Shown here: positions 10,530 to 22,650 of the stretch, piece after piece
How positions within the stretch are numbered: the stretch's first letter is position 1
Layout: every line of letters begins with the position of its first letter
Assembly: GCA_038501625.1 (NCBI GenBank)
Contig: JAZAYU010000079.1
Span: forward strand, 372,001-436,000
Length of the DNA: 64,000 nucleotides
DNA from: Corbicula japonica
Lineage: Eukaryota; Mollusca; Bivalvia; Venerida; Cyrenidae
Direction of reading: 5' to 3'
Position numbers and translations under genes: made by a program
Notes under the pieces: model-generated
Told to the model about the DNA's origin: nothing
What the model saw: the letters and a program-made list of their open reading frames with translations, nothing else
Database searches by the model: none

Positions 10530-11086
10530 TCACCTAAGTACTTTAACTTGTTTATGGATCCATTCTGTTTCTCTCATTAAGCCCAAATCAAATAAGATTA
10601 AGACATCATCATCACATGAAAATAAGTGAAGTTTTTACGACACTTTACATCAAAGCCAAACTGTACATTTTTGAGTACCTTCATTGAGTTAATGAGCTAA
10701 CCAAAACATTTTTCTTTCTGTTTATTCTAAGCATTTTCTCACATTCTTGTGAGAGTTGACAGATGTACTTTAAGAAGTCTTATGGACTAAACACCAGGAA
10801 GCAGTTTCATAAATTTTATTTGTTATTTATATTTATATCAAAACATTTTTTCTAAACTGCTTCTGGTAACAGATTATATTTTGTTCCAATTAAAATGGTG
10901 TAAATGATTGATAAATGACAGGACTTCAGCACAAATATGAGAAAAAAGAAAGTAAACCCCTGTTTTATTTATAAGACCATAGTTTACAGCAATAAATATA
11001 AAGACAACTGCAAAGGCCAGAAGTAGGTGAATTTGCTTGCACTACTGTTGCTGTAACTTGAGTTTAGGAAAACTAATTGCACTCAC

Positions 11087-11188
11087 CTGTAATCAAGAAG
11101 TCGTTCAAGCAGGTGTGACACGGAGGTGATGAACTCTGGACCTCCACTGTTCTTCAGAGATGGTTCCGACTGCACACGCTCAATCAAT
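11087..11188 (-). CDS. DOCK3/4: DOCK exon 10: start of DHR2 region, 34 residues
   Basis: The 102-bp exon has acceptor tttctccag and donor gtgagt. Its first base completes a Thr codon and it leaves AG of a split Arg. It encodes LIERVQSEPSLKNSGGPEF, then ITSVSHLLERLLDY. LLERLLDYR immediately ahead of DHR2 lobe A is nearly invariant in DOCK1-5. Introns on both sides exceed 8 kb. Confidence 0.93.
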
Positions 11189-11189
11189 C

Positions 11190-12340
11190 TGGAGAAAAAT
11201 TTCATCTTCATCTGTTATTGCATCAAATTCCACAACAATACTGGCATACTTTCTTTCAAATCACTTAATATACACAATAAAAACTTGTTTATTTAAGACT
11301 GATTCTTCAAACAAATTTGTGGAGCTTCATATGACAGTTACAGCTGATGAGCTCATTGCTTGATCTTCTCTGTAAATTTTATGCCCAGTATTAATATCAA
11401 TGTAAAAATTAATTTCTGAAATAACAGTAATTTCTTGTCACTGTTTCAAAATGTTCCATGTCACTCCAATATCTGTAAGTCAATATATAACCATGCAGCA
11501 TCACATAAATGTCTTCATTGATTGGTTTTTCGAAATTAAATGATGCACTGGTTTAGGTGTTTTCTGCAATAAATTTCCCATGATCACAAACACCAACTAA
11601 CAGTGAAAACAAATTCCTACAAATTTTTAAAATTATTGACACCATAGAATTCCAATACTTCAACAGGCAAAGTTTCCACAAAACAGATTATCAACTTTCA
11701 GGTTTTCCAAATGTTAACACATTTGAATAACCTAACATTTTCACTAACAACTCTTGGAAGATACAGAAGTTCCAACATCACAGAAAATAACTGACAGAAG
11801 TTCTGAGGTACAGTGCTTTTGTTACTTAGTCTGTAATCTTAAACCCTTAGGTACACATTTTCTTGGATCAAAAACTGAATTTGCAAGGAACTGCCTGAGG
11901 GTTGAATAAACAACCACACATAAATGTAAACTCCAGGAATAAACAACAATAAGATCTTCCAACACCATTTGATTTCCTGCATTAATTGACAACAACTGCA
12001 TATTGCTGCAGGCTATTTAGAACATTATCTACCAAATCATTCCCGAATTTCATTCTAAATCCTATATAAAGATGTTAAAAAGACACATATTTTCATTATG
12101 TACAACAGATTGTGCAACAAATTAAAATACTCATGTAAATTTCTCAATTAAAAATCCTTTGTTTTATTTTTTTAATTAGGCGGCACCGAAGAAAAAGAAA
12201 ACCATATTTCTTAAATTCAACAAGGGAACAATTTTGCAACTGATTATTTCTAACAAGAGTCACAATTACCTAGAAAATTACTGCAAATTCCAGAAAATCT
12301 CCTAAAAATGTCAAATTAATGATGCTTTAAAACTGAAGAA
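11190..12340. other. Unassigned intron
   Basis: This is sequence upstream of DOCK exon 10. I see no repeat family or coding signal that I can support. Confidence 0.5.
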
Positions 12341-12344
12341 AACA

Positions 12345-12490
12345 GGCTACAAGATTACAAAACTGTGAATGGAAACCAGTCTCAAAACTCAAGAATCTGA
12401 TTGGCTGAAACAGTGACCAGTTGTCATTTCAGCCAATCAGATCCTTGAGATTTGGGACTGGTTTCCATTCTCAGTTTTATAATCTTTAGC
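12345..12490. mobile_element. F2 palindromic MITE copy 2
   Basis: GGAAACCAGTCTCAAAACTC pairs with GAGATTTGGGACTGGTTTCC around a centre near 12417 (GTGACCAGTTGTCATT). Confidence 0.85.
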
Positions 12491-12494
12491 ACAG

Positions 12495-13670
12495 ATCTCG
12501 TAAAAAAAAATTAGTCAAGGCAGAATCAACCTTGTTAATCTTATGAAATGTCCAATGATGCCTGTAACTGTAATATTTTGAATAATTCCATAAAAATCAC
12601 ACAATAAGTATCTGGTAAATAAATTTTAAACATTTACAAAACATAACATAATCCATCACTTGATATATTCTATATAACAGGAATAACAAGAGCTACTGGA
12701 AACAATCCCTTTCGAAAATCCTCAAACAACTGTTCTACGTAAACGAGATAATGATCAAAATCATTAATTTATTATAGAAAACCCAGCATCTAAGCTCTCC
12801 ATTCCTTATCTCTTTCATCCAACAGATAAAAAATAACACCATAGGTAAGCCAGTAATTAAAACACCATTAAGATCATGCTAGGGTACCATAACTTCAGAA
12901 ACACCATTATTCAAAATTTATAAGAATTTTTATCTGGGATAAGAAGTTTCCATTCTATAATAAGAGATTAATATTACAACGGGAAAATTTTAGTTTCCAT
13001 CACTTTGAAAGGTGGATAACAAAATAAATTGATGATAATTATTCAAGTTTTTGATTATCTTGACATTATTTTATTTGAATTGTTTAATTTCTCAGCTCTG
13101 CTTAACTGATTTTAAAATTCATAAATCTGCTCTATTATTTTACTGTTTAATTTATAAAAACTGCACAGTTGATTTTATTATTGCAAATCTGCACTATATA
13201 TCAATTAAATTTTACAATGGGCTCAACTGCTTTTATAATTTCTAAAATCTGCACTATTTAATGTTTTTCTAAAATATGTACTTTTTATTGTATAGTTTCT
13301 GCACAACTTATTATTCATTGTTTTAAAACCTGCAAAAATAATTGTAAAACTGTTAGAATCTGCACATCGCACCTTGAAGTTTAAAAAATCAACACATTTA
13401 CTGAAGGCATCTAATACAGAGTTCCTTTAATTCTGCTTTTGTTTCAAGAAACTCAGAAATGTATTTGCTGACGTCAGTTATAAATCTGCCAGAATCATTT
13501 TAGCAGTACCAAATATCGAACCAAAAAACTGACAACAAAGATGCTTTATTTGCTTGGAAATGTCACATCTGAAATATGATAACTACAATTACTTATACAT
13601 TTTTACAAAGAAACCAAACAATGATAACGTAATTGTTCAAAGACCATACAGGGAGGTCCTTTAGGTTCTT
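12495..13670. other. AT-rich intron with recurring CTGCAC words
   Basis: Between about 13040 and 13370 the word AATCTGCAC or AACTGCAC recurs every 50-60 bp in AT-rich context, suggesting a very old minisatellite. Nothing else is recognised. Confidence 0.4.
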
Positions 13671-13678
13671 AAAGCTGT

Positions 13679-13921
13679 TTAACCATTTACGCCATATGTA
13701 CACATTGTTAAGCATGTGCCACCCGAGTGTAGATCCAGATCAGCTGGCACATCCATGGCATCTCATCAGGATCTGCACTGGTCGCAACTTGGTCAGATAA
13801 AACCTAATGAAGTTAAAAGAAAACTGTGTAGATCCTGATCAGACAGCATGGATGTGCCATCTGATCTGGATCTACATTATTATCCTATGCTAAAAAGGTG
13901 TATCTATGAAGTAAAGGGATT
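13679..13921. mobile_element. P1 copy 8
   Basis: It starts TTAACCATTTACGCCATATG and ends ATGAAGTAAAGGGATTA. Inverted cores are GTGTAGATCCAGATCAGC and CTGATCTGGATCTACATT. Confidence 0.85.
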
Positions 13922-14510
13922 AGACAAGAAATTCTACTAGAGAAAGACCCTCTACAATAGTGCATGTTCTCTCCATTTAGAATAATTGTGTACTTGGCAA
14001 GTGAAAACACAAACAGTAATCAATCAATTAAGGACAGCAATTTGTGGAAATTGCTTAAAAATCAGGTTGTTGCCATTTTCCATGTACCAAGAAATGCCAT
14101 TAAAATCACCATGTTAATGCCTGCAATTTGTCAACAATCCATTAAGTTTGTTTTCCACTGAAAAACAAGATAACCTTGGAAATGTTTAAAACTCTCTTAG
14201 ATTGTACTTACATATTGGACAGACAGAATAAATGCATAATTCACTAGCAGATTTGTGGGGTCTTAAACCCTTAATCTGGGGAGTAATATTTAACTTTCTT
14301 GGGGATTTTAGCCGGAATTTTCGGTCACAAGGAATCACCATAAGACCGCCCCATTTGTTCATCTGTTAGCCTTTGCCCACCATCATAAAACTAAATCAGG
14401 AGACCAGTTTCAAATCTCAAGCATCTGATTGGCTGAAATGGTGACTGGTCGCCATTTCAGACAATCAGATTCTTGAGATTTGAGACTGGTCTCCAATGTT
14501 AGTTTAATGA

Positions 14511-15600
14511 GGCATAGTATAAAGTATGGAGTGGAGTCTTGGAGTGGAGTCTGGAGTCTGACATTGAAGCTGAATTTTTGGAGCGAAATTTTGGAGTGAC
14601 CTTGAAATTAATTTTTAATAGAGTGACTAGACTGGAAACGCACTGTTGTAATTGTTTCATTGGTCTATTACTTCTTGTAATTATAATGTTATGTTTATTC
14701 ATGTCGTTAAATAATTTATTTTTAACATGCCAAGAAATCCCCAAAGCTAACTTTAACCTTTCAGTTTCTACACAGCTGTCTTGAATGACCAAATTACCCT
14801 ATTAACCTTCTCTAATTGCAGTAGTTCGAAGCAGGCGAATGTTTATTCAACAAGGTTTATCAGTTATCATGCAGTAGAGTTGCAGATGATACTTTATACA
14901 ATCATGTACATGTATACAGTGGTGGCATTTCAGTGAACATCTCTTAATGCATGTATCAATAAATTGACTGTTAAATCAAAGAGTATGATAGAAAGTTTCC
15001 AAAATAAATTGATAAAAAAAAATGAGTGATTACAGTATATGTATATGCAATAAATAAATGGGCCTTATGTTATCGAATCCAATATTCGCAGTAAATAACC
15101 CTTTCCACCATATATTTGATTAAATGGCATGGACGAACAGTGTAGATCCAGACCAGCCTGCACATCTCTGCCATCTGATCAGGATCTACACTTTTTTGTG
15201 TTATTTCTGATCAAAAGGTGGACAGTGAAGATTCTGATCAGACATCACGGATGTACCGACTGATCAGGATCTTCGTTATGGTAATAAACTTCATCTATTA
15301 TAAAAGTGAAATTAAAAATATTGATCATAAATAGCTTAGAAGACATTTGTGTGTACTGAAGCGTGCTTATTAATACATAAAAAAATAAATATGTTTACTA
15401 TAAGATTCGAACACATGACGCTAAAGATAAAAAGGAATATCGTTGTCATAGTGAATAATAAAATATTTCAAAACAAAACCAAAACCAACTCCTAGGTCAG
15501 ACTCCAAATTCTCACTCCAAAAATTCAGCTCCAAGGTCAGAATCCAGACTCCACTCCAATACTCCACTCCAAGACTCCACTCCATACTTTATACTATGCC
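14511..15600. mobile_element. MULE-like TIR element with 9-bp target duplication
   Basis: The termini GGCATAGTATAAAGTATGG and its exact complement CCATACTTTATACTATGCC extend into imperfect TIRs of about 90-100 bp (GGAGTGGAGTCTTGGAGTGG repeats). The flanking GTTTAATGA at 14502-14510 and 15601-15609 is a 9-bp target duplication, typical of Mutator-like elements. It is 1090 bp with no transposase, hence non-autonomous. It contains a P1 copy at about 15093-15300. Open frames at 14499-14792 are TIR artefacts. Confidence 0.85.
15093..15300. mobile_element. P1 copy 9, inside the MULE-like element
   Basis: AACCCTTTCCACCATATAT opens the copy. CAGTGTAGATCCAGACCAGC and CTGATCAGGATCT are the cores. The right end is decayed. 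Confidence 0.7.
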
Positions 15601-15622
15601 GTTTAATGATAATGGGGCCCTG

Positions 15623-16160
15623 GTCTTAACAAAGATGCCAAGAATTATAACATTTATTTAAACATGCATTTTTACTGAGAACCACAAACAATTATTTAAA
15701 ACTCAAATGAAATTCAAACTGCTTTGTACTAAAGGAACATTACATTCTCTTAGATTTTTTTTGCAAACAGTGGATACTAACTACCCACATTTAATGTGCA
15801 TACTGTACTGAGATCATACATGAACCAGAACATGATTGTATGCATATCCAAGCATACAACATGCATCCCACAAGGTTCACTGCTTGGACATACAGCCCAT
15901 TACACTTTAAAACTCAAGTGTTTGAACATATCAGTTTCATTAAAAAGTCTGCCAAACCTATCAAAAGCCACTTGTCAAGGTAAAATCTGTCTCATAGAAA
16001 TGCTTGCTCTCTCAATACAGGAAGTAGTTATGGTAAATGATTCTCAAGAGGGGTGCCCTGTGGTCATACCATTTTATTCAATGGGATCAACATTTCAAGA
16101 CAGCAACACATTAAAAGGTCTTATATGTGACTCTTTGATGGTTTGAATATTACAGATGAA
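15623..16160. other. Unassigned intron
   Basis: A 116-codon plus-strand frame at 15796-16146 has no recognisable domain or splice support. I treat the stretch as non-coding. Confidence 0.5.
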
Positions 16161-16163
16161 CTA

Positions 16164-17738
16164 CCGTAATCCCTCATGTAATAGTCGCACCCGTCTAATC
16201 GCCGCACCCCCAAAATGACCGAAAAAAATGAAGAAAAATCCTAATTCAATGTAAAGGCCGCACAGTTGATACAGTGTAAACGATTTTGCAAAACGGAAAG
16301 AGAAATAAGGGGAAGTAACAATGTGAATACCGCGTAAACGATAAAGACAATGACGGCCGTTCAGTAACGTACCGAGAATCGTTGAAAAAAATAGCGTATT
16401 ATTATTTCTATAGTTAAATATTGACGTGGGTTTAATTGGCAAAAATTAATTCCTTCTTGAATATTTGTGGTATCTAAATTCTCGTCGAACTCGTCGAAAC
16501 TCTCAAATTCGCTGTCACCGCCGTCGCTGTCCGCTGTCCGTGAAACTAACATACATTTTTTGTTTTGTTTTAATGTAAAGCGCAATAGAAAATTTATTAT
16601 TTTTGCGCTATTTAAATGTATTGTTTTTGTATTACTGCTAAGTTTTCCTTTGCTGTGAACGATTTGTAGACAGGACCTACCACAATTTTTGGTATTCGAC
16701 AATTTTAAGGTGAGGTCAGAATGACAATAGAGAGATAGGTATGTTTGACATTTTGAGATAGTTATTTGTTTGATCTTGGTAGGCAGGTTTTTAAGGAAAA
16801 TTGAGCAACTCATGTCCCCTCAAATGTCAAGTGTCAATAAGATATTTTCGCACCTTCTCAACATGTCACCGTCTTCTCTGGAGTCCCAGCTGACAGGTGA
16901 GAATATTCTGTAAATTAGTGGCTCTGACAGAAGAGAATAACGTGTCAATTAGTGACAATTAACAGTAACAGGTGATGTACAAACTTGTACCAATTATTGT
17001 GATTCTTAGTTACGTATGAATAGACCTTGCACTTTAAAGAATTTTATCTTCAAGTTTAAACTTGATAGAAATAAAAGAATCCGTATAAATTTAAATATTT
17101 CCGTATACATTGCATTGGTTATTTTACAAACTCGTTTTAAAAAAACCCTAGTTCATAAATATACATTTTGCTTTGATCAACCGTCCTGTTTATTTCATAT
17201 GGAGGTTACGTTTTATTGAGAGGTTATATGGTCGATATTTCCTGTCTGTGCAACTTCCTGTCTAATACAACTTCAAAGAAATTGTCGGCTCGTATCAAGG
17301 CAGTGTTGTTTTATCGGCATTGCTATGAAATCCTTTGATCTGTATTGGTAGTGTTCACGACATTTTAGCTGGCTGAAATTGTTTGATGTTGCAAAAATTC
17401 TGAAATATGATACGAGATAAAACTGGAAATTATGGAATATATTCACGTGGGTAAGTGTTTAAATATTATAATGCATTTTTTAACAAAATATATTAATTAA
17501 ATTAGATCGCTACCGGCAAGGCATACAACGGCGCTACCTCGTTCATATCGTCCGTCAACCTCCTATTTAGAGAGCTCATGTAATAAAATAATAAGGTAAA
17601 CACATGGCGTTTCAAAAATCGGCAGAATCGTTCTAGAAAAAATGTCAAAAGGTCTTACACCTATGGAATGGCCGCACCCCCAACTTCCTAACGATAAAAT
17701 CGGGTAAAAAAGTGCGGCGATTACATGAGGGATTACGG
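16164..17738 (+). mobile_element. TA-flanked TIR element T1, 1575 bp
   Basis: CCGTAATCCCTCATGTAAT at 16164 is repeated in exact inverse at 17720-17738, with TA at 16162-16163 and 17739-17740. Next to each TIR is GTCGCACC/GGCCGCACCCCC sequence. TA duplication and a 19-bp perfect TIR suggest the Tc1/mariner/pogo superfamily. Inside, a minus-strand open stretch (16361-16813) ends in an acidic run, SDGGDSEFESFDEFDENLD, which could be a remnant tail of a transposase. A conserved ATGGAATAT..TTCACG followed by GTAAGT lies at 17432-17456. Confidence 0.8.
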
Positions 17739-17819
17739 TATAAGAATTCTGTTAAAATGAACACAAGGGTTAAGGGATTTCAATAAAAGTTGTCACAAGA
17801 GGCCGCAACTGCTCAATAA

Positions 17820-18061
17820 TTAACCCTTTACTCCATATATACACCTTTTACTACATGAGTGACCGATTTAGATCCAGATTCCCAGGCACATCCGAGCCAT
17901 CTGATCTAGATCAACAGTGTTCCCCTCTTCTTCACAAATAACATAATAAATTTGAAAGTGAGCAGTGTAGATCCTGATCATATTGCATGGATGTGCCATC
18001 TGATCTGGATCTATACTGTTTGCCAACACAATAAAAGCCTTTCTATGGAGTAAAGGGTTAA
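17820..18061. mobile_element. P1 copy 10 (best-preserved)
   Basis: It is 242 bp including both TTAA sites. TTAACCCTTTACTCCATATA starts it and TATGGAGTAAAGGGTTAA ends it. The arms hold GATCCAGATTCCCAGGCAC and GATCTGGATCTATACTG. Use it as the family reference. Confidence 0.9.
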
Positions 18062-18172
18062 AAAACATGTTGAATATAACATAAATTTTGATATAATTAA
18101 TTCAAGATAGAAGTCAATTCAGAGATTTATAAGAACAACAACTACCACCAAACATCTATGTAAAAGCAGGAA

Positions 18173-18415
18173 TTAACCCTAATAAATTCATTCATATATA
18201 AGCATTTTTACACATGTGTGACCAGTGTTGATCCAGATCAGCCAGCACATCCATGCCCTCTGATCAGGATCTGCACTGGTTGCAATTTGGTCAGAAATAA
18301 CCTAATGAATCTAAAAGTGAACAGTGCAGATCCTAATCAGACGGCACGAATGTGCCGGTGGATCTGGATCTACACTGTTCGAAATAAAGAATGTGTCTAT
18401 GGAGGAAAAGGTTAA
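18173..18415. mobile_element. P1 copy 11
   Basis: TTAACCCTAATAAATTC starts it and TATGGAGGAAAAGGTTAA ends it. It lies 111 bp from copy 10, so the two form a pair. Confidence 0.85.
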
Positions 18416-18419
18416 TGTT

Positions 18420-20350
18420 TTATTAGAAAAAAACAGTCAATTATGATGTTGAAAATTTATTTCACACATAAAATTAATATATGAAATAAATCCTTTGATT
18501 TAAATAAATAAGGTAAAGGCACCAAAACAAAACAACTATCAAAGTCAAAACAGGACACAATTGAAAAATGCTGTAAGGGAGTTATGTGGCTTGTTTGAAA
18601 TTAAGTGGGTTATGGTTTGGTGAATATATTTTAAGTTCCATATCAATCACTTTAGTAATGTTAAAGATATAGACCAACAGCATAAAAACTTTAACAAAAC
18701 AACTAAGTTACAGAGTTATGGAACTTGTTAAAAATGAAGAAAAATGTCATGCTTGAGACATATATTTAAAAGTTCCATATCAATCATTTCAGTAAAGGTA
18801 AAGATATAGATCAATCTGCATAAAAACTTAAACAAAAATATATAAGTGAATGGGGGCGTGTGAAAAAGGGCACAACTTAATAAATGTTTATAGGACAATT
18901 ATTATCTCAAAATGATGGAAATTATGACCATGAGTATCTTTAACACCTTGAAAGTTGTTGTCCTAGACGTTTCGAAGTTTTTTCCAACTGCACTAAACTT
19001 AAATGTGAATCCATGGATGCCACTGTAAGGAAGGGACTTGAATTGTTTAGCTTAATGATTTTGAAATTTTTCTTGTAGAGGAAATCATCTAATGAAATAA
19101 AAACTTTATGGTGTTCTTTTCAAGAACAATTATACTTATAGCAGGTCTGTTTTCATTTTACTTAAAATTACTTGTCAGTTATTAACTTTTCAAACATAAC
19201 AGTTTAATGGAATTTTTCATTAATACCATGGCATTGCATTACAGCACAATTTGTTGCATTAGTCTTTCAGAAAAATCTTAATGTAACCAGTCAGTCCATG
19301 TTGGTTAATTGGCAGAAGAAATACAAATTCCTTTCTTTTCTGATATTTTGTTTAGTTTTTCTTCTTTTTTTATTGACAGTTATAACCAAACACCACATAA
19401 AAATCTAAGTCTGTTTAAATCTCGAGTTCCTGCTGAAAATTAAACATCTTTTGGCAGCAGACTCTCAAAAGGTAAACAAACTGAAATGTATTCCTGCTGT
19501 AAACTATATCAGATGTGCCCAACAACAATCAAATCATATATTTGTGGCAACAATGTTGAATGTTTTAATGAATTTCTGCAAACCATTTAATCAATTATGA
19601 AAAATATTCTTTATTTACAGATATACACACTATTATTTTAACAAAATTGTCTTTACTACATTCAACAATTTATTCAACAATTAATTCCATTTGCAATACC
19701 ATGGGCAATTGATGTCACTCATCATGTCAGAGGCAGTAAAAATTAGGGGCTCTTTGGAATGACATCTTGAACTTTGTGAAAAATGAAGTAATCATTTGAC
19801 ATCTATTTGAAAATATTGTATGTGCTGTAGATTAAAACGATTCTGTTCTTTGCTATATAAAGATAAAAAAAAATAATCATTGCTTATACACTTTTTTCAG
19901 TTTAATTACATCATATAAAAGATTGTTTTTATTGAAAAACATCATATGCTAATCAATATGCAAATCTAACATTGTCACAAATAATAGGATTGACAAAGCT
20001 AACATTTTCAACTGCATGAAATTTAATTCTGAAGATTTGCCAAAAACTTTGCAAGCTTTGTTTCATCTCAGTTTTAATGTCAATGCTTGATTACATATGC
20101 ATATAAAATGCTTTGATTTTTTATAAACATGATTCAAAAGAAAACCACATCACATTTGTGATTATTGAGGTCATAGAAATAACTGAGGCTGCAATTTGTT
20201 CAACTTTACCTAGACTAGTCACTAGTCTGATAATAGATGATTTTTCTTAATTTAGCCAGCCTATATCTTACCGGGATGCCTGCACTATCATATGATATCT
20301 GTAGACTAGCCACAGACCAAATATTTTGTTAAAGAATGAACATTTAGCAT
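18420..20350. other. Unassigned AT-rich intron, 1.9 kb
   Basis: A weak repeat AAGTTCCATATCAATCA occurs twice (about 18633 and 18770) with TAAAGATATAGA after it, suggesting an old duplication of about 137 bp. Nothing else is supportable. Confidence 0.45.
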
Positions 20351-20356
20351 CCCCTG

Positions 20357-20502
20357 TGCCCAAGATCATAAAACTATGATTGGAGACCAGTCTCAAATCT
20401 TAAGCATCTGATTGGCTGAAATGGTGACTGGTTGCCATTTCAGCTAATCAGAAGCTTAAGATTTGAGACTGGTCTCCTGATTTAGTTTAATAATCTTGGG
20501 CA
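20357..20502. mobile_element. F2 palindromic MITE copy 4
   Basis: GCCCAAGATCATAAAACTA at the left pairs with TAATCTTGGGC at the right, with the centre near 20428. Confidence 0.85.
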
Positions 20503-20605
20503 CTGGTCTCCTGGTAAGCACGCTGCAGCAGAGCAGTATTATGTCTTTTGTATATTTTTTTTTTCGTCCCAAGATGGGGATATTAATAATTGAAATATAA
20601 TACTT

Positions 20606-21107
20606 TTAACCCTTAACTCCATAGATATCGCTTTTATCGCTCAGCAAACAGTTTAGATCCAGATCAGGTGGCACATCAGCTTTTAGATTTATTACCACCA
20701 GCCCGGTTAGCTCAGTAGGTAGAGCGTCCGCTTCCGGACTGGGAGGTTGTGGGTTCGATCCCCGGCTGGGTCATACCAAAGACTTTAAAAATGGTAGTAA
20801 TGGCTTCCCTCCTTGGCGCTCAGGGTGTAAGGGTTAGCATTACGACCGATTCGGCGGGTGTCGGTATAGGAGGACCCGCAAGGAGATCCAAAGTCGGAGG
20901 TGCTGAGCCTGCAATATGGCGGTCTCCTATCCAAAAGCGCAGCACCACGCTTACACGCCGAAAAGGTGAACGCCAAAAAAAAAAAAAAAAAAAAAAAAAA
21001 GATTTATTACCAAGAAGAGTTTTGTGTAGATCTAGATCAGATGGCACAGATCTGGATCTATGCTGGTTGCATACTCGATAAAAATATTGCATATGGAGTA
21101 AAGGGTA
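20606..21107. mobile_element. P1 copy 12 split by a tRNA-derived SINE
   Basis: TTAACCCTTAACTCCATAGA begins the copy at 20606 and GGAGTAAAGGGTAA ends it. The element is interrupted at 20698-20999 by the SINE. The 13-bp duplication AGATTTATTACCA marks the site. Confidence 0.85.
20698..20999 (+). mobile_element. tRNA-derived SINE with poly(A) tail
   Basis: The head GCCCGGTTAGCTCAGTAGGT contains an A box, and GGTTCGATCCCC at about 20753 is a good B box, so it derives from a tRNA. A body of about 200 bp follows. The tail is a run of 26 A (20975-21000). The 13-bp direct repeat AGATTTATTACCA at 20685-20697 and 21000-21012 is the target-site duplication expected of LINE-mediated retroposition. The intact A run and identical duplication indicate recent insertion. 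Confidence 0.88.
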
Positions 21108-21109
21108 AT

Positions 21110-22465
21110 GTTGTATCAATGAGTATTCTTGGAATACCAGACTAATACTGTTTGGCTCCATTTTCTGCATGAATTCAACTAGTCCCTTTTGTTAAATTTA
21201 CCTGTTTGATGTTCAACTGAAAGTATGTTTGTTTTAAAATAAATGTTTAAACATTCACCAATAAACCTTGGGTCGGCAAAGGTCTAATATACATCGTCTG
21301 CCTTCACAAATCACAGCCTTACCTACTGTCTGTCCGTCTGTGTAATTTCTTGACTGCTGTCTGACACTTTGAGCACTGGCAGTCAGAGGAACAGAACCCA
21401 ACAAACGACTGCCGTCGGTACTGCAAGCTCTTCAGCTTCACCATTTGTTGTGTTTATTTTCCAGGTTTAATATTTCTTGTTTTACTAATCCAAAATCACT
21501 TTAAATCACATAAACTTTGTCTCTACTTGACTGATCTGGATCTAAATTGTTTGCACATGCGAGAAACCCTACACATGATGTTGTAAAGCATTAAATAAAA
21601 ATATCCACAGTAAAATTCTATAAGACCAAGTTTCTATATAACAACACGCTATTTTCAATATTCTTATGGTAAAAAGATTAAGACATCATCCTTTTAAAAC
21701 TCTATTCAGTTTATACCCTTATCATGCACAAACAGGAAAGAGAAGTTTCTTAAAACGAAGCTTGACCCTTTTTTTATTTTTTGATTCAACAAGTTCCTTT
21801 ATCTTTTTGAGATTCTTCTATCCCCAGATATAACTCTTCAAACAATATCACAATATCTCCTCAGTGATAATATCAATCAACACTGACAGTTACTAAAATA
21901 TATCACCTTGTATGTTTTAATTCAGTTTAAAATCTTGCAAATATTACAAAAATGAGATCAAATAAATTCCTTAATTAAATAACTCCCTGTCATTTCAAAA
22001 CCCCTTTATTCTGAATACAGATTTTAAGCGTCTTTTTGGTCACACATTATAAATATGGTGGAAAGATAATCATTTTATCTTTTTGTGACTTCATTGGCCG
22101 TTCATAATACATTATGAACTACATAAAAGAGTTGTCACGGTAATCATTTTGCCAAATTTACACTGGCATTATAAGATGTAAACAATTTATATGAGGTTAG
22201 TCAATAGTGTTCAATGCAACAGAACAGATCGGGTTACTTTGACAACTAAATAGAAAAGTTTTTGACCTGAATATAGATAGCGTCTCTTCATTCACATTTA
22301 ACAATGGTAACGATTTCATAATTTTACCAATTCTAAACTGCACAATCTTTAACACTAAAATTATTTTTTTTGTAACACTTAGGGTCCAATTTTTAATATA
22401 TATAGTAATATCACTCTACTTTCTGTATAAAGTCTATGCCAAACACCAGCAACCTTAGATAAGAG
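21110..22465. other. Unassigned intron with a P1 end fragment
   Basis: Only a P1 fragment, CTGATCTGGATCTAAATTGT at about 21531-21575, is recognised. The remainder is AT-rich and without visible structure. Confidence 0.5.
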
Positions 22466-22469
22466 ACTA

Positions 22470-22572
22470 GCCCAAGATCATAAAACAGAGTTTGAAGAGC
22501 AGTCTAAAATATCAAGCAATTCCATTTCTAGATCTGAGACTGGTCTCCAGTTTTAGTAATTTGATCTTGGGA
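22470..22572. mobile_element. F2 copy 5, decayed and shortened
   Basis: GCCCAAGATCATAAAACAG and inverse TTTGATCTTGGG are kept. The centre is deleted. Confidence 0.65.
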
Positions 22573-22650
22573 ACAGGCCTAAAACTCTAGCTTGAGATTG
22601 TCCATTATGGAGACTGGGCTGAGTTTCAATTAAGTGAGGCCAAAAACCAG

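Larger units (their letters stand above)
14372..15622. mobile_element. F2 copy 3 split by a MULE-like element
   Basis: The F2 palindrome occupies 14372-14510 and its last bases resume at 15601 (GTTTAATGATAATGGGG). The split is caused by the 1090-bp element at 14511-15600. Confidence 0.75.

Noticed and set aside
15796..16146. 116-codon plus-strand frame as a gene
   Set aside because: No recognisable domain, no splice or promoter signals, and no support on the opposite strand. This length is expected by chance in 64 kb.
16361..16813. 150-codon minus-strand frame as an independent host gene
   Set aside because: It lies wholly inside TIR element T1. At most its acidic end is a transposase remnant.
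20749..21170. Four overlapping frames with poly-Lys or poly-Phe
   Set aside because: They read the SINE body and its A26 tail.
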